This document shows positions 17,818 to 27,127 of a stretch of DNA of 64,000 nucleotides, piece by piece. Origin of the DNA: Mycobacterium sp. HUMS_12744610 (GTDB taxonomy: Bacteria; Actinomycetota; Actinomycetes; Mycobacteriales; Mycobacteriaceae); the NCBI RefSeq assembly GCF_041206865.1, contig NZ_JBGEDP010000001.1:62001-126000 (forward strand), read 5' to 3'. The stretch's first letter is position 1, and the number at the start of each line of letters is the position of its first letter. The position numbers and the translations under genes were made by a program. The notes under the pieces are model-generated. The model was given only the letters and a program-made list of their open reading frames with translations. It had not been told where the DNA came from and ran no database searches.

Positions 17818-19555
17818 CGGCCGTACCAACCTTGTCGAAGGAACACGGGTACTGACTTATCGAGGGTTCGCGGTCATCGACAAAGTCGAAGCAGCCGGCG
17901 TCATCTTGCAGTACGCCTCCGGCGACACAACGAAAACCGGTTATGCGGACATTGATTCAATCCGCATCCTTGAGAATGGCGAAGTGTCAGCACTCTGCGA
18001 ACCGCTTCGCCCCCGGTGGGACGCCCTCAGCGGTGAAGCCCGCGAGGCGGCGCTGTTCAAGTTGGGAATTGTTCAAGAGATCTTGACCGGTTACCGAGAC
18101 GGCCATCGCGCTCTGGCACGTCCTAGCGAGCCGAGACCGCCGTTCGGTCCGAGTGGGGCTTCGGAGAGCCAGCGCTGCACTGCGATGGCCATGCAATTGA
18201 ATCTTGGGGCGCAACTCGATCGCAAACCGCCCCGTCGGATCCAGGACGAGGATTGCAGCACAGCGCATTACAGCCCGGTCACGATCAGAAGCTGGGTACG
18301 CGGGTTCAAAGAGCGTGGCCTGCTCGCGCTGATCGATGCGCGAAGTACTCGCCAGAGCAAGTCCTGGGAGTTGATCGACGAGCGATACCGTCAGGTGGCC
18401 ACCCAGATAGTCGACACCTTGGACGGGGACCGATCGACCATCTCCAATCAGGAGATCGATCGCCGAACCAGAGTTCGACTGAAGGAAAACGGGCTTGAGG
18501 ACGTCCAGGCACCGCAGAGAATCACCCGCCAGTTCCTGGCTGCCCTCAAACGGGAGCGAGGAGCAACGACGCGTGCACAAAAGAGCCGAAAGCTCCGCAA
18601 GGTCTCAGGCGCAAAACACTACCCGGCGATTCGCCCGGGCCAGGTGGTCGCCATCGACGTCACCCGCGCCGACAATCTCGTTTACGACACACTGACTGGC
18701 CGCGCATGCAGCGTGGAGATCATCACCGCCATCGATGTCGCGACCCGTGTGGTTCTCGCGCTACGCGTCGTTCCCAGAAGCGCCAATGGTATCGAGGCAG
18801 GGCTGCTGCTCTACGACATCTGCCGCCCTTTCTCATTGCTGGTCGAGGGTACGTCCATCAGTCAATGGAGGTGGGCGGGCCTACCTGGGCAGCTCGACCT
18901 CGGCGGCGTGGCCGTACGGGTCGGCAAGCGCCTGCTGGCACCGGACTTCAGCACTCTGCAGGGCGAGCACGGCGTTCCGTCGGTGCTACCGGATGCCATC
19001 CGATGCGACCACGGATCAATCTTCGTCTCTCAACATTTCCGGGCGCTGCTGGCGACCCTGGGAATCGATCTGATGCTCAATCGCGGCGGCAAGGCCAACG
19101 ACAACCCACATGTGGAACGTTGGCACGAAACCATTCAGCGTGGGTTGCAGCAGATCCCGGGATACAAGGGCCGCAACACCTCTGAGCGCGGCAGACTGGT
19201 TAGCGAGGAGCCCCTGTTGACCGCATCGCAGCTGCGGGATCACTTACGTCGTTTCGTCGCACTCGATTACCACCGCAGCGCGCATGAGGGCCTGATCCTG
19301 TCCGGTGAAGAGGAGGCAAGGATGTGCCCGCTCGAGATGTGGGATGCGATGACTGAACTCACTGGGCGAATCGATGTGCCGCAACAATCGGATCTGATCT
19401 ACCAGTTCCTCCCGGTTCGATGGGGGACCATCAGCCACGCCGGGGTGGAGTTCAAGAACCTGGTGTACGACTCGCTGAGAGTCTTTGAGCCCTATCGTTC
19501 GGTGCCAGTCGGGCAGTTCCGACCTGAAGATCGCGCGGCACCCTTCTTCTATTAA
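17810..19555 (+). CDS. tnsB: TnsB-like DDE transposase, C-terminally truncated
   Basis: A 581-residue retroviral-integrase-fold transposase that joins the element ends to the target. An N-terminal helix-turn-helix region (YSPVTIRSWVRGFKERGLLALI) is followed by the catalytic triad D283 (VVAIDVTRADN), D400 (AIRCDHGSIFVS) and E436 (NPHVERWHE), with exactly 35 residues between D400 and E436. A Mu-type beta-barrel follows. The frame stops at FFY* where homologues run on with a C-terminal tail that contacts TnsC. The stop lies inside a 10-bp inverted repeat that looks like the edge of another insertion. The catalytic core is intact but coupling to TnsC is probably lost. Confidence 0.87.
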   Translation: MSSGRTNLVEGTRVLTYRGFAVIDKVEAAGVILQYASGDTTKTGYADIDSIRILENGEVSALCEPLRPRWDALSGEAREAALFKLGIVQEILTGYRDGHRALARPSEPRPPFGPSGASESQRCTAMAMQLNLGAQLDRKPPRRIQDEDCSTAHYSPVTIRSWVRGFKERGLLALIDARSTRQSKSWELIDERYRQVATQIVDTLDGDRSTISNQEIDRRTRVRLKENGLEDVQAPQRITRQFLAALKRERGATTRAQKSRKLRKVSGAKHYPAIRPGQVVAIDVTRADNLVYDTLTGRACSVEIITAIDVATRVVLALRVVPRSANGIEAGLLLYDICRPFSLLVEGTSISQWRWAGLPGQLDLGGVAVRVGKRLLAPDFSTLQGEHGVPSVLPDAIRCDHGSIFVSQHFRALLATLGIDLMLNRGGKANDNPHVERWHETIQRGLQQIPGYKGRNTSERGRLVSEEPLLTASQLRDHLRRFVALDYHRSAHEGLILSGEEEARMCPLEMWDAMTELTGRIDVPQQSDLIYQFLPVRWGTISHAGVEFKNLVYDSLRVFEPYRSVPVGQFRPEDRAAPFFY

Positions 19556-19616
19556 GCCGAGGATTTGTGAGGATGGCTTGCTCTCGCGGGATCTAGTGGC
19601 AGATTTCTCGGCTTAA
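19552..19616. repeat. Perfect 10-bp inverted repeat at the tnsB truncation point
   Basis: TTAAGCCGAG (19552-19561) and CTCGGCTTAA (19607-19616) are exact inverted copies separated by 45 bp. The left arm supplies the TAA that ends tnsB. It could be a recombination core or edge of the tyrosine-recombinase element that follows, or a transcript hairpin. The first fits the truncation better. Confidence 0.5.
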
Positions 19617-19671
19617 CGTTTCGGGGTGGTTAGCGTCCGTCGTATCTCAACGTCTGTGGAAGGAGACGGTT

Positions 19672-20343
19672 ATGGATACGACGGTTGGTGGGATCGGCGC
19701 GGTTGTGGTGGCGGAGCTGCGCGCGGCCGGTTATATGGAATCGACAGTTGGTCAGTACGCGAAGACGATCAAGGCTCTGACTAAATTCGCCTCGGGGCGT
19801 GGGTATTCCACCGGTTTGGGTGCGGAGTTCGCGTCGATGACGACCAGTGCACGCACCGGTCGGTTCAGCGCTCAGCGGCGGTTCGATTACCGACGTCTGG
19901 TTACGGTGTTCGACTCGTATGTGCAGACCGGCCGGGTGGACCTGTCGGTTCGTGGCCGCGGCGGCGGAGGTCCACGACCCAAGGCGAGCGGCTTGGTTGC
20001 GCTGGACGCCGCTTGGGAGGCCGAGATGAGCCGACGCGGTCTGGCGCCGGCCACCTGTGAGGCCTATGGGCGGGTGGCGCGCAGCTATCTGGTGTTCCTG
20101 GAAGCACGCGGTATCGCCGTGCTTGACGAGGCGGATGGCGCCAGCGTTCTGGCGTTCTTGGAATCCCTACTGGATCGGTGGGCCAAGTCGTCGCTGTTTT
20201 GGGTGGTCTCGAACTTTCGCCCATTCCTGAAGGAGGAATTGTCAATTCCTGTGGATGGGCGTTTCGGGTGGCCCACGTTTCGCGTCGACGAGGAAGGATC
20301 TCAGAGGCGCCGTGCGGCTGATGCTACGAATTCGTCGAGTTGA
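19672..20343 (+). pseudogene. Tyrosine recombinase, N-terminal fragment
   Basis: The N-terminal SAM-like and core-binding regions of a tyrosine recombinase are visible (AELRAAGYMESTVGQYAKTI; then AWEAEMSRRGLAPATCEAYG; then RWAKSSLFWVVSNFRPFLKE). The catalytic domain with Arg-His-x-x-Arg-Tyr is absent. Homology ends near 20240 and the last 25-30 codons run into the opposite-strand phosphotransferase region. A good AAGGAGA ribosome site lies before ATG 19672. It is probably one member of a recombinase group whose other members sit at 23.3-25.1 kb on the other strand. Confidence 0.7.
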
Positions 20344-21173
20344 TGATCAGGCATATCGCCGGCCATCGACACCGCGGTTAGCAGATCCCAATGGGGGTGG
20401 TATTCGGACTGGCCGCTGGCATGGATCCAGCGCTGGAGGAAGCGGTCTGCGACGGTTTGTCCGTGGTGTATCGCCAGGTTTACGCGGCAGTGAGCGACGT
20501 CCTCCTCAACCGGTCCGGCGCACGACGAGACCCAATCGACAACTCCGGATATTCTTCCCTGCTGCCACAAGATGTTGCCGGGATGGAAATCGCGATGCAC
20601 GAACACGCGGTCGCTGCTTGGGCGCGCATCGTGATACGCAACGACTGCTCTTTCCCATGCCCAACGGTGGCCGGTCCACGCTGGCGGGGCGTTCTCCGGC
20701 GCGTATGGCTCCCACGGGCGTAACTCCTGCGGTGCCGGTGTGGAGTGGATGGTCATCATGACGTCGATGACGGCGTCCAACCACGGGTCCAGCTCCGGTG
20801 GGTCCCACACGAGGGTGCCCGGGAGTGCGGTCATCAGTACCGTGGGCACACCTGTGTCCTGTCCTTGCGGGTCGGCGGCGATCATCTCGGGCGCCGGAAC
20901 CGATGTGTCGGCCAGAAGGCCTAAGACCAGCGCCTCGTTGGCAGGAGCCCACGTCTCGTCGAAGATCCAGTCCAGGACGAATCGCTGCAGGATCACGTCG
21001 TCTCGGCCATCGAGAACGAGACGGTGAATGGCCGCGGATTGACCGCCTTGCAAGGGCTGCTGGGCAAGTACCTGACACTGTGTCTGGCGCTCAACCCATG
21101 CCAGTACCCCTGGTGGGACTGGAGCACGCAGCTGGTGGTGCAACTCATCATCGATGTCGAATCCATGCAGCAC
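20301..21173 (-). CDS. APH-family phosphotransferase (aminoglycoside/macrolide kinase-like)
   Basis: About 290 residues with the protein-kinase-like APH fold. The Brenner motif FVHRDFHPGNILW carries the catalytic Asp, followed by GVVDWVSSCAGPVEEDVAHC with the metal-binding Asp. The N-terminal lobe includes EALVLGLLADTSVPAPE and VLMTALPGTLVW. Such enzymes phosphorylate aminoglycosides, macrolides or housekeeping substrates, and the substrate cannot be told from motifs. The GTG at 21173 gives a normal family length, though an open frame runs further upstream. It is the only clearly intact non-transposition cargo gene of the Tn7-like element and a candidate resistance determinant. Confidence 0.75.
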   Translation of the reverse strand: MLHGFDIDDELHHQLRAPVPPGVLAWVERQTQCQVLAQQPLQGGQSAAIHRLVLDGRDDVILQRFVLDWIFDETWAPANEALVLGLLADTSVPAPEMIAADPQGQDTGVPTVLMTALPGTLVWDPPELDPWLDAVIDVMMTIHSTPAPQELRPWEPYAPENAPPAWTGHRWAWERAVVAYHDARPSSDRVFVHRDFHPGNILWQQGRISGVVDWVSSCAGPVEEDVAHCRVNLAIHHGQTVADRFLQRWIHASGQSEYHPHWDLLTAVSMAGDMPDHQLDEFVASAARRL

Positions 21174-21315
21174 CGCCCCATTCTGTCCAACGGCCGCCCG
21201 GGTCGTCCATGTTCGGGCGCACGATCCTGACAGTCGACCGCGCTGGCTAATGTGTTTCCAGCCGCGCCCGAGTCGGTCCAGTACCAATCGGTGTCGGTTC
21301 CTTGGATGGGGCGTT

Positions 21316-21892
21316 TCAGGCGACTTCCGATCCGGTCTCGGCGGTCGGGTTCTGGATCGGTTCGAGTCCAGTGATGTCGATGGGGCGTTCGAGTAGTTTG
21401 CCCTTGTGGAATGTCGCGCCGGCGCGGACCAGGGCGACTAGGTGTGGGGCGTTGACCGCTCGCCAGCGGGCTTGTGCGGCGTCGATGAGCTTGTAGGCCA
21501 TGGCGATTCCGGCTGCTCTGGATCCGGGTCCTTTGGTGACCTTGGTCCGCAATCGTACGGTCGCAAAAGTACTTTCGATCGGGTTGGTGGTGCGTAGGTG
21601 GATCCAGTGCTCGGCCGGATACTTGTAGAACTCCAATAGGACGTCGGCGTCCTCGACGATCTTGGCGACCGCCTTGGGGTACTTGGCGCCGTAGTCGACC
21701 TCGAAGGCCTTGATCGCGACTTGCGCCTTGTCGATGTCCTCGGCGTTGTAGATGTCCTTGATCGCCGCTGATGCGCCCGGATGCGCGGACTTCGGTAGCG
21801 CGGCAAGAACATTGGCTTGCTTGTGAAACCAACACCGCTGTTGACGGGTAGTCGGGAACACCTCGCGGACGGCTGGGCGTGTCATTCCATCT
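21316..21892 (-). pseudogene. IS256-family transposase, C-terminal fragment
   Basis: About 190 codons of the C-terminal half of an IS256-type (Mutator) transposase. The fragment begins FPTTRQQRCWFHKQANVLAA and includes TTNPIESTFATVRLRTKV, which carries the catalytic Glu. The N-terminal half with both catalytic Asp residues is missing, cut at 21893 by the intact IS256-type element. The sequence differs clearly from the intact copy, so it is a separate element. Confidence 0.85.
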
Positions 21893-23275
21893 GTGTAAGT
21901 CCGGGGTGGTCCAAGATCGGACCGCCGTTGGGGCGGACAGAAGGAGTGTTTTGTGACGAAGACCACGCAGTCGTCGGCTGAGGAGAAGTCGGCGGCGCGG
22001 CGGCTGGCCGAGACGTTTTCGGCGGAGACGCTGGATTCGCTGATCAAGGATGCGGTGAAGTCGGGCACTCCGATCGACGGCGCGGACGGTTTGCTCAATG
22101 AGTTGACTAAGGCGGTGCTGGAGCGCTCGCTGCAGACCGAGATGACTCATCATCTGGGCTATGAGTCCGGGGATCTGGCCGGGCGCGGGTCGGGCAATTC
22201 GCGCAACGGGTTCAGCTCGAAGACGGTGTCCACGGTCAACGGTCCAGTGGATATCTCCGTGCCGCGCGACCGCAACGGATCGTTCGAGCCGGCGATCGTG
22301 CCCAAGAAGACCCGCCGACTCAATAACATCAATTCCGTTGTGTTGTCGCTGTATTCGCGCGGGATGACCACCCGCGACATTGAAGCCCATCTGCAGGAGG
22401 TGTACGGGGCTGCCGTGTCGCGCGAGCTGATCTCTAATGTCACCGACGTCGTGGTCGATGAGATCAAGGCCTGGCAGTCCCGCCCGCTCGATGAGGTCTA
22501 TCCCATCCTCTACATCGACGGGCTGCGGTTGCGCATCAAGGACAACGGGGTGGTCACGACCAAGGTGGCCTATCTGGCCATCGGGGTGGATCTGGAGGGC
22601 CACAAACACGCCCTGGGGGTCTGGATCCAAGACTCCGAGGGCGCCAAATTCTGGCAGAAAGTCGTCATCGACCTGCGCAACCGCGGGGTGCGCGACATCC
22701 TGATCGCCTGCTGCGACGGGCTGACCGGGCTGCCTGATGCGATCCGCTCGACCTTTCCCGACACCGTGGTGCAGACCTGCGTGGTGCACGTCATCCGCAA
22801 CGCCATGCGCTTCGTGTCCTACAAGGACCGCAAGAAGGTCGCGACCTCGATGCGCGCGATCTATGGCGCGTCGACCACCGAGGCCGCCGAGCTCGCGCTC
22901 AAAGAGTTCGACACCGCCTACGGGGCCCAATATCCTGGGGCAATCGACGTTTGGCGCAACGCCTGGCCAGAGTTCGTGCCGTTCCTGGATTATCCGGTGG
23001 AGCTGCGCAAGATCGTTTACACCACCAACGCCATCGAGTCGATCAACTTCCAGCTGCGCAAGATCACCAAAAACCGCGGCCATTTCCCCGACAAGGACGC
23101 CGCGATGAAGTTGCTGTATCTCGGATTGCGCAACATCTCCAGCGACAGAGGAGGATTCTCGGGCACCGGAACGTACAACTGGACTGTGGCATTGAACACA
23201 CTCGCCAGACTGTTCCCGGGACGAATTCCGTTGTGTTAGACTACAATTCGTAGTCAAATCACCTCTGACTTACAC
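21893..23275 (+). mobile_element. IS256-family insertion sequence
   Basis: A complete transposase gene is bounded by imperfect inverted ends that share GTGTAAGTC (21893-21901 and the complement of 23267-23275), with GGGTGG/GAGGTG following. No direct target duplication flanks it (TTCCATCT on the left, GAAATTCG on the right), so a deletion or recombination at the insertion is likely. It separates an IS256 remnant from a truncated recombinase gene. Confidence 0.75.
21953..23239 (+). CDS. IS256-family transposase
   Basis: A 428-residue Mutator-type DDE transposase. Catalytic positions fall in YPILYIDGLRLRIKDNGV (first Asp), IACCDGLTGLPDAI (second Asp) and YTTNAIESINFQLRK (Glu). The Cys/His segment VVQTCVVHVIRNAMRF is typical of the family. 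The GTG start follows AGAAGGAG at 21940-21947. The gene looks intact. Confidence 0.92.
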   Translation: MTKTTQSSAEEKSAARRLAETFSAETLDSLIKDAVKSGTPIDGADGLLNELTKAVLERSLQTEMTHHLGYESGDLAGRGSGNSRNGFSSKTVSTVNGPVDISVPRDRNGSFEPAIVPKKTRRLNNINSVVLSLYSRGMTTRDIEAHLQEVYGAAVSRELISNVTDVVVDEIKAWQSRPLDEVYPILYIDGLRLRIKDNGVVTTKVAYLAIGVDLEGHKHALGVWIQDSEGAKFWQKVVIDLRNRGVRDILIACCDGLTGLPDAIRSTFPDTVVQTCVVHVIRNAMRFVSYKDRKKVATSMRAIYGASTTEAAELALKEFDTAYGAQYPGAIDVWRNAWPEFVPFLDYPVELRKIVYTTNAIESINFQLRKITKNRGHFPDKDAAMKLLYLGLRNISSDRGGFSGTGTYNWTVALNTLARLFPGRIPLC

Positions 23276-23917
23276 GAAATTCGTGACAGGCTCATCGACC
23301 CGGCACTGCAGTCCGTAGCCGATCTCCAGCCGCAGCAGCTTCGGCAACGGCCGCAAGTCGAAACGGTCCTCGCCGTAGCTGGCGCAGTACGCGATGAACT
23401 CGGCGGTCGGCGGGCGGCCTCGCTGCCGCCACCTAACGTGATGTGACCGGCACCAGCCCCCGTCCAGTTCCGCCCACAACACACACCCCGGCAGCGCACA
23501 AACTGGCATCGGCACCTCGGCAAGTCCGGGCTGCCACTGATCCAGCAGCGGCCGCCCGGACTTGTCCCACATTTGGGAATGCCTGTAGCACAACTGATAT
23601 CGGTGCTGACCGAATCCACACTCGGCCACGAGACAAGGTTGTAGCGGTCGATGACCCATCACCGCGGGATCCGCGGTCGCGGCCCACCCCTGGCGCGGCG
23701 GGCGACCGGCCTGTTTCCAACGGGTCAGGTGCGCCAGACACAGCCCGGCGTAGCGGCTGGAGTGCACACACCCACGCACCGCACACGCGGGCGAACCGAG
23801 AATGGGATCACCCACCGCGGGCACCAACACCTCGACCCGGAATTCCGGACGTACCAGCGCATCCAGGCGCTCGGCCAGCGTCGACCCAGGCGAGCCGGCC
23901 AGCGCCTCGACGCTCAC
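23270..23917 (-). pseudogene. Large Cys-rich recombinase partner, N-terminal fragment
   Basis: About 214 codons begin with an ATGA overlap with the upstream tyrosine recombinase, so they were translated as a coupled pair. The protein contains repeated Cys/His patterns (CAVRGCVHSSRYAGLCLAH, CGFGQHRYQLCYRH, CALPGCVLWAELDGGWCRSHH), which look like zinc fingers. In actinobacteria such N termini belong to long site-specific integrases that travel with a shorter tyrosine recombinase. The catalytic domain is missing because the IS256-type element cuts the gene at about 23275. Confidence 0.65.
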
Positions 23918-25059
23918 CGCGGCTCATCCTGATCAGCCAGCCACCCGGCGGCCACCAACGCACGGCGAGCGTCTTCGACCTTCAAATGCGCGTACGTGTC
24001 GCCGGTCGTGGCGATCGAGGAGTGACCCAACAGGTGGGCCACCACCTCCACCGCCACCCCGCGACGCAGTAGCTCCGTGGCATAGGAGTGCCGAAACACA
24101 TGTGGTCCGAACGAGATTGATGTCCGTTCCCGAATCCGGCAGACCAGGTCATAGACACTGGCATACGTCATCGGATGCCCGATCGGTCCCGACCACAGGT
24201 TGACGAACACGTAGTCGCTGTCCAGATCGCCGTACTCGGTGTGCAGGTAATCGGCATACAGCCGGATCACCCCGGCCGGCACTGGCACCCGCCGACCACT
24301 CAACCCCTTGGCCCGCGCTCCGTTGGCGTTGCGCCGCCGCACCACTGACACCAACCGGGCCGCGGCGTCGATATCGCTGTGCCGCAACCCCAACGCCTCA
24401 CCAATCCGTAACCCCGACGCAGCCAGCACAGAAAACAGGAACTGGTCCCGCAGCCGATCACAGGCCGCAACGATCGCTGCGATCTGCTCGTTATCCAACG
24501 TCTCAGGGATGCGCTGCTCGGCTCGTAACCGGATCCGCCTGCTGCGTTCAGGTCGAGCTCCCAAGTGCGCCAACAGCGGACGCCACGAACCACTACGTGT
24601 CCCGCGCCGCTGCCAGGTCGTCAGCAGATCGCCCAAGTCCACCCCATGGCGTTGATGAAACTCATAGAACGCTGAGATCGCCGACAGCTTCCGGTTCACC
24701 GTCGCCTCCGTGCAGACGCTGTCCACCGTCGGCAGCGCCGCGACGTTACCCATCCGTGCGCTCCCCGGCAGCCGCAACCACGCCACGAACCGGCCCACGT
24801 CCTCCAGTCGCACCTGCGACCACAGCAGGCCACGCTGATCGAGAAACTCGAACCAGTCCCGCAGATCATGCGCGTACGCCTTGACAGTGTTCGGTGACCG
24901 CTCAACTGCATGCAGATGCGACAAAAACGACTCGGCCGCCACGACTACCACGAAATCGCGATCGACCAGCGTCCACGACTGACGATCACCAAACGGCATC
25001 ACCACCGGCTGCACCCGCAGCCCAGGGCACGTCATAGTCACCGAAGATAACCAGTCCAC
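23914..25059 (-). CDS. Tyrosine recombinase/integrase
   Basis: A 381-residue phage-integrase-type recombinase. The SAM-like N-terminal domain reads SFLSHLHAVERSPNTVKAYA. The catalytic domain has Arg in LAASGLRIGEALGLRHSD, His-x-x-Arg in FGPHVFRHSYATELL, His in HLLGHSSIATTGDTYAH, and the nucleophile Tyr in TYAHLK. All catalytic residues are present. It is followed by the truncated Cys-rich partner. Together with the fragment at 19672 it suggests remains of a multi-recombinase (RIT-like) element carried in the Tn7-like transposon. The true start may be internal, near MPFGDRQ. Confidence 0.88.
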   Translation of the reverse strand: MDWLSSVTMTCPGLRVQPVVMPFGDRQSWTLVDRDFVVVVAAESFLSHLHAVERSPNTVKAYAHDLRDWFEFLDQRGLLWSQVRLEDVGRFVAWLRLPGSARMGNVAALPTVDSVCTEATVNRKLSAISAFYEFHQRHGVDLGDLLTTWQRRGTRSGSWRPLLAHLGARPERSRRIRLRAEQRIPETLDNEQIAAIVAACDRLRDQFLFSVLAASGLRIGEALGLRHSDIDAAARLVSVVRRRNANGARAKGLSGRRVPVPAGVIRLYADYLHTEYGDLDSDYVFVNLWSGPIGHPMTYASVYDLVCRIRERTSISFGPHVFRHSYATELLRRGVAVEVVAHLLGHSSIATTGDTYAHLKVEDARRALVAAGWLADQDEPR

Positions 25060-25100
25060 AACGCATTTCCCGGCACCTCAAACAGCGTGTCGTCTACATC

Positions 25101-26114
25101 GTGGACGGTCTGCTCAGGCCCTCAGATAACCAACGAAATACTGAAACGAGCGGCCAGTTTCTTCGGGGCGGAGCTCGACCGCCAACACAAGAAATAGTCG
25201 ACTTCATCGACGCCCACCGCAAGGAGTTCGGGGTCGAGCCCATTTGCACCGTCCTGCGCACCGCAGGGGTGTCGGTGGCCCCGAGCACCTACTACGACGC
25301 CAAGACCCGCGCTCCCTCAGCGCGGGCCCAACGCGATGCGGTCCTGACCCCGGTGCTGCGCGGGCTCTGGGAGGACAACTACAGCGTCTATGGGGTCCGC
25401 AAGCTGTGGAAAACGGCACGTCGGGCCGGCCACGACGTGGGTCGCGACCAGGTAGCCCGGTTGATGCGCGCGGCCGGCATCGAAGGCACCCGCCGCGGCA
25501 AACGGGTCAAGACCACCAAAGCCGACCCGGCGGCTGATCGGCACCCTGATCTGGTCGGGCGCGACTTCACCGCCGCTGCGCCCAACCAGCTCTGGGTCAC
25601 CGATCTGACGTTCGTGCCGACCTGGGCCGGGGTCGCCTACGTGTGTTTCCTCATCGACGCATTCAGCAGGATGATCGTCGGGTGGCGGGTCGCCTCACAC
25701 ATGCGCACCACCATGGTGCTCGACGCAATTGAGATGGCTCGCTGGTCACGCGGAAATACATTGCCGGGCTTGACATGTCACTCGGATGCCGGATCACAGT
25801 TCACCTCGATCCGCTACGGTGAACGCCTCGCCGAGATCGGCGCGGCGCCCTCGATCGGCAGCGTCGGGGACAGTTTCGACAACGCGTTGGCCGAGACAGT
25901 CAACGGCTACTACAAGGCCGAGCTGATCTATGGACCGGCCCACAGCGGGCCCTGGAAGACCGTCGAGGACGTTGAGCTGGCCACCCTGAGCTGGGTGCAC
26001 TGGCACAACACCAGCCGCCTACATAGCTATCTGGGCGACGCTCCTCCGACCGAGTTCGAAGCCGCGTTCTACGATGCACAACGGACCGACCAAGCCCTGA
26101 TCGGAATCCAATAA
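25101..26114 (+). pseudogene. IS3-family transposase (orfB), left-truncated element
   Basis: OrfB carries the DDE core: QLWVTDLTFVPTWAGVAYVC (Asp), LTCHSDAGSQFTSIRYGERL (Asp), and the Glu in DNALAETVNGYYKAELI. Only the last 20 or so codons of orfA remain upstream in another frame (NEILKRAASFFGAELDRQH, ending at a TAG at 25195-25197). IS3 elements need a -1 frameshift from orfA to make the active protein, so this copy is defective. A right inverted end GGACCAGGGCGGTTCA finishes at 26145. The left end is missing. Confidence 0.85.
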
Positions 26115-26141
26115 ACCGAGCCTCCGGCCGGACCAGGGCGG

Positions 26142-27077
26142 TTCATCGAGCAAGAAGCCGAGGTCATGCGCCGCGCAGTCGGCTACCTGTCCCGGGACGC
26201 CAACCCAAAATGATGTACCCGCTGGTCCTCGACCTTGCCGATGACGGTGTACCCGTCACGGTGACCTGCCGGGTCCTGGGATTCTCCACTCAGGCGTTCT
26301 ACAAGTGGCGCAAAGCGCCGTTGTCACAGCGAGATTGGGACGATGCACACCTGATCAACGCCGCTCGCGACATCCACGCCGATGATCCTGCCTTCGGCTA
26401 CCGGTTCATCGCTGACGAGTTGCCCGGGCGCGGGATCACCGCCGGCGAAAACCGCGTCGCACGGTTGTGCTCCCAGGAGCACATCTGGTCGAGCTTCGCC
26501 AAGAAGCGGGGGCTGAACCGTCGCTCCGGCCCACCGGTCCACGACGACCTCGTGGAGCGTCTGTTCAGCGCCCAGGCCGCCAACCAGGTCTGGCTGGCCG
26601 GACATCACCGAGCACCGCACTGACGAGGGCAAGCTCTACTTCTGCGCCATCAAAGACGTGTACTCCAACCGGATTGTGGGTTACTCGATCGACTCGCGGA
26701 TGAAGTCTTCACTGGCGGTGGCTGCCCTGGATCATGCCGTGGCATTGCGCTCACCCGTCGCGACGATCGTCCATTCCGACAGGGGCAGTCAATTTCGATC
26801 GCGAAAGTTTGTCCGCGCACTGTCGCACAACGGATTACACGGATCGATGGGCCGCGTGGGGGCGTGCGGGGACAACGCAGCGATGGAATCGTTCTTCGCC
26901 CTTCTGCAACGCAACGTGCTCGACCGGAGACGCTGGTCAACCCGAGCCGAACTGCGCCTGGCGATCGTGACCTGGATTGAGCGGACCTACCACCGACGCC
27001 GCAGACAACGCGCACTCGGCAAGCTCACCCCGATAGAGTTCGAACTGCTCCACACACCAGTCGCAACCGCGGCCTGA
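26142..27077 (+). pseudogene. Second IS3-family transposase, frameshifted
   Basis: A second, different IS3-family element abuts the first. The tail of its orfA survives at 26142-26212 (FIEQEAEVMRRAVGYLSRD). OrfB starts at ATG 26210 (MMYPLVLDLADDGVPVTV) and is in frame to about 26598, where one extra G changes the expected VWLADITEHRTDEGK to VWLAGHHRAPH. The frame resumes as KLYFCAIKDVYSNRIVGYS, with the catalytic region in VHSDRGSQFRSRKF and DNAAMESFFALLQRN. Truncation and frameshift make it inactive. Confidence 0.85.
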
Positions 27078-27127
27078 AACTCAACACCCCGCGAGTCAAC
27101 TGAACTCGGGGCAGTCCCTCTTATCGA

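Noticed and set aside
20993..23257. 754-codon minus-strand frame across the IS256 element and the phosphotransferase
   Set aside because: It runs antisense to an intact transposase and joins unrelated fragments, so it cannot be one gene.
21885..23283. Target duplication around the IS256 element
   Set aside because: The 8-9 bp on each side (TTCCATCT and GAAATTCG) do not match, so I do not claim one.
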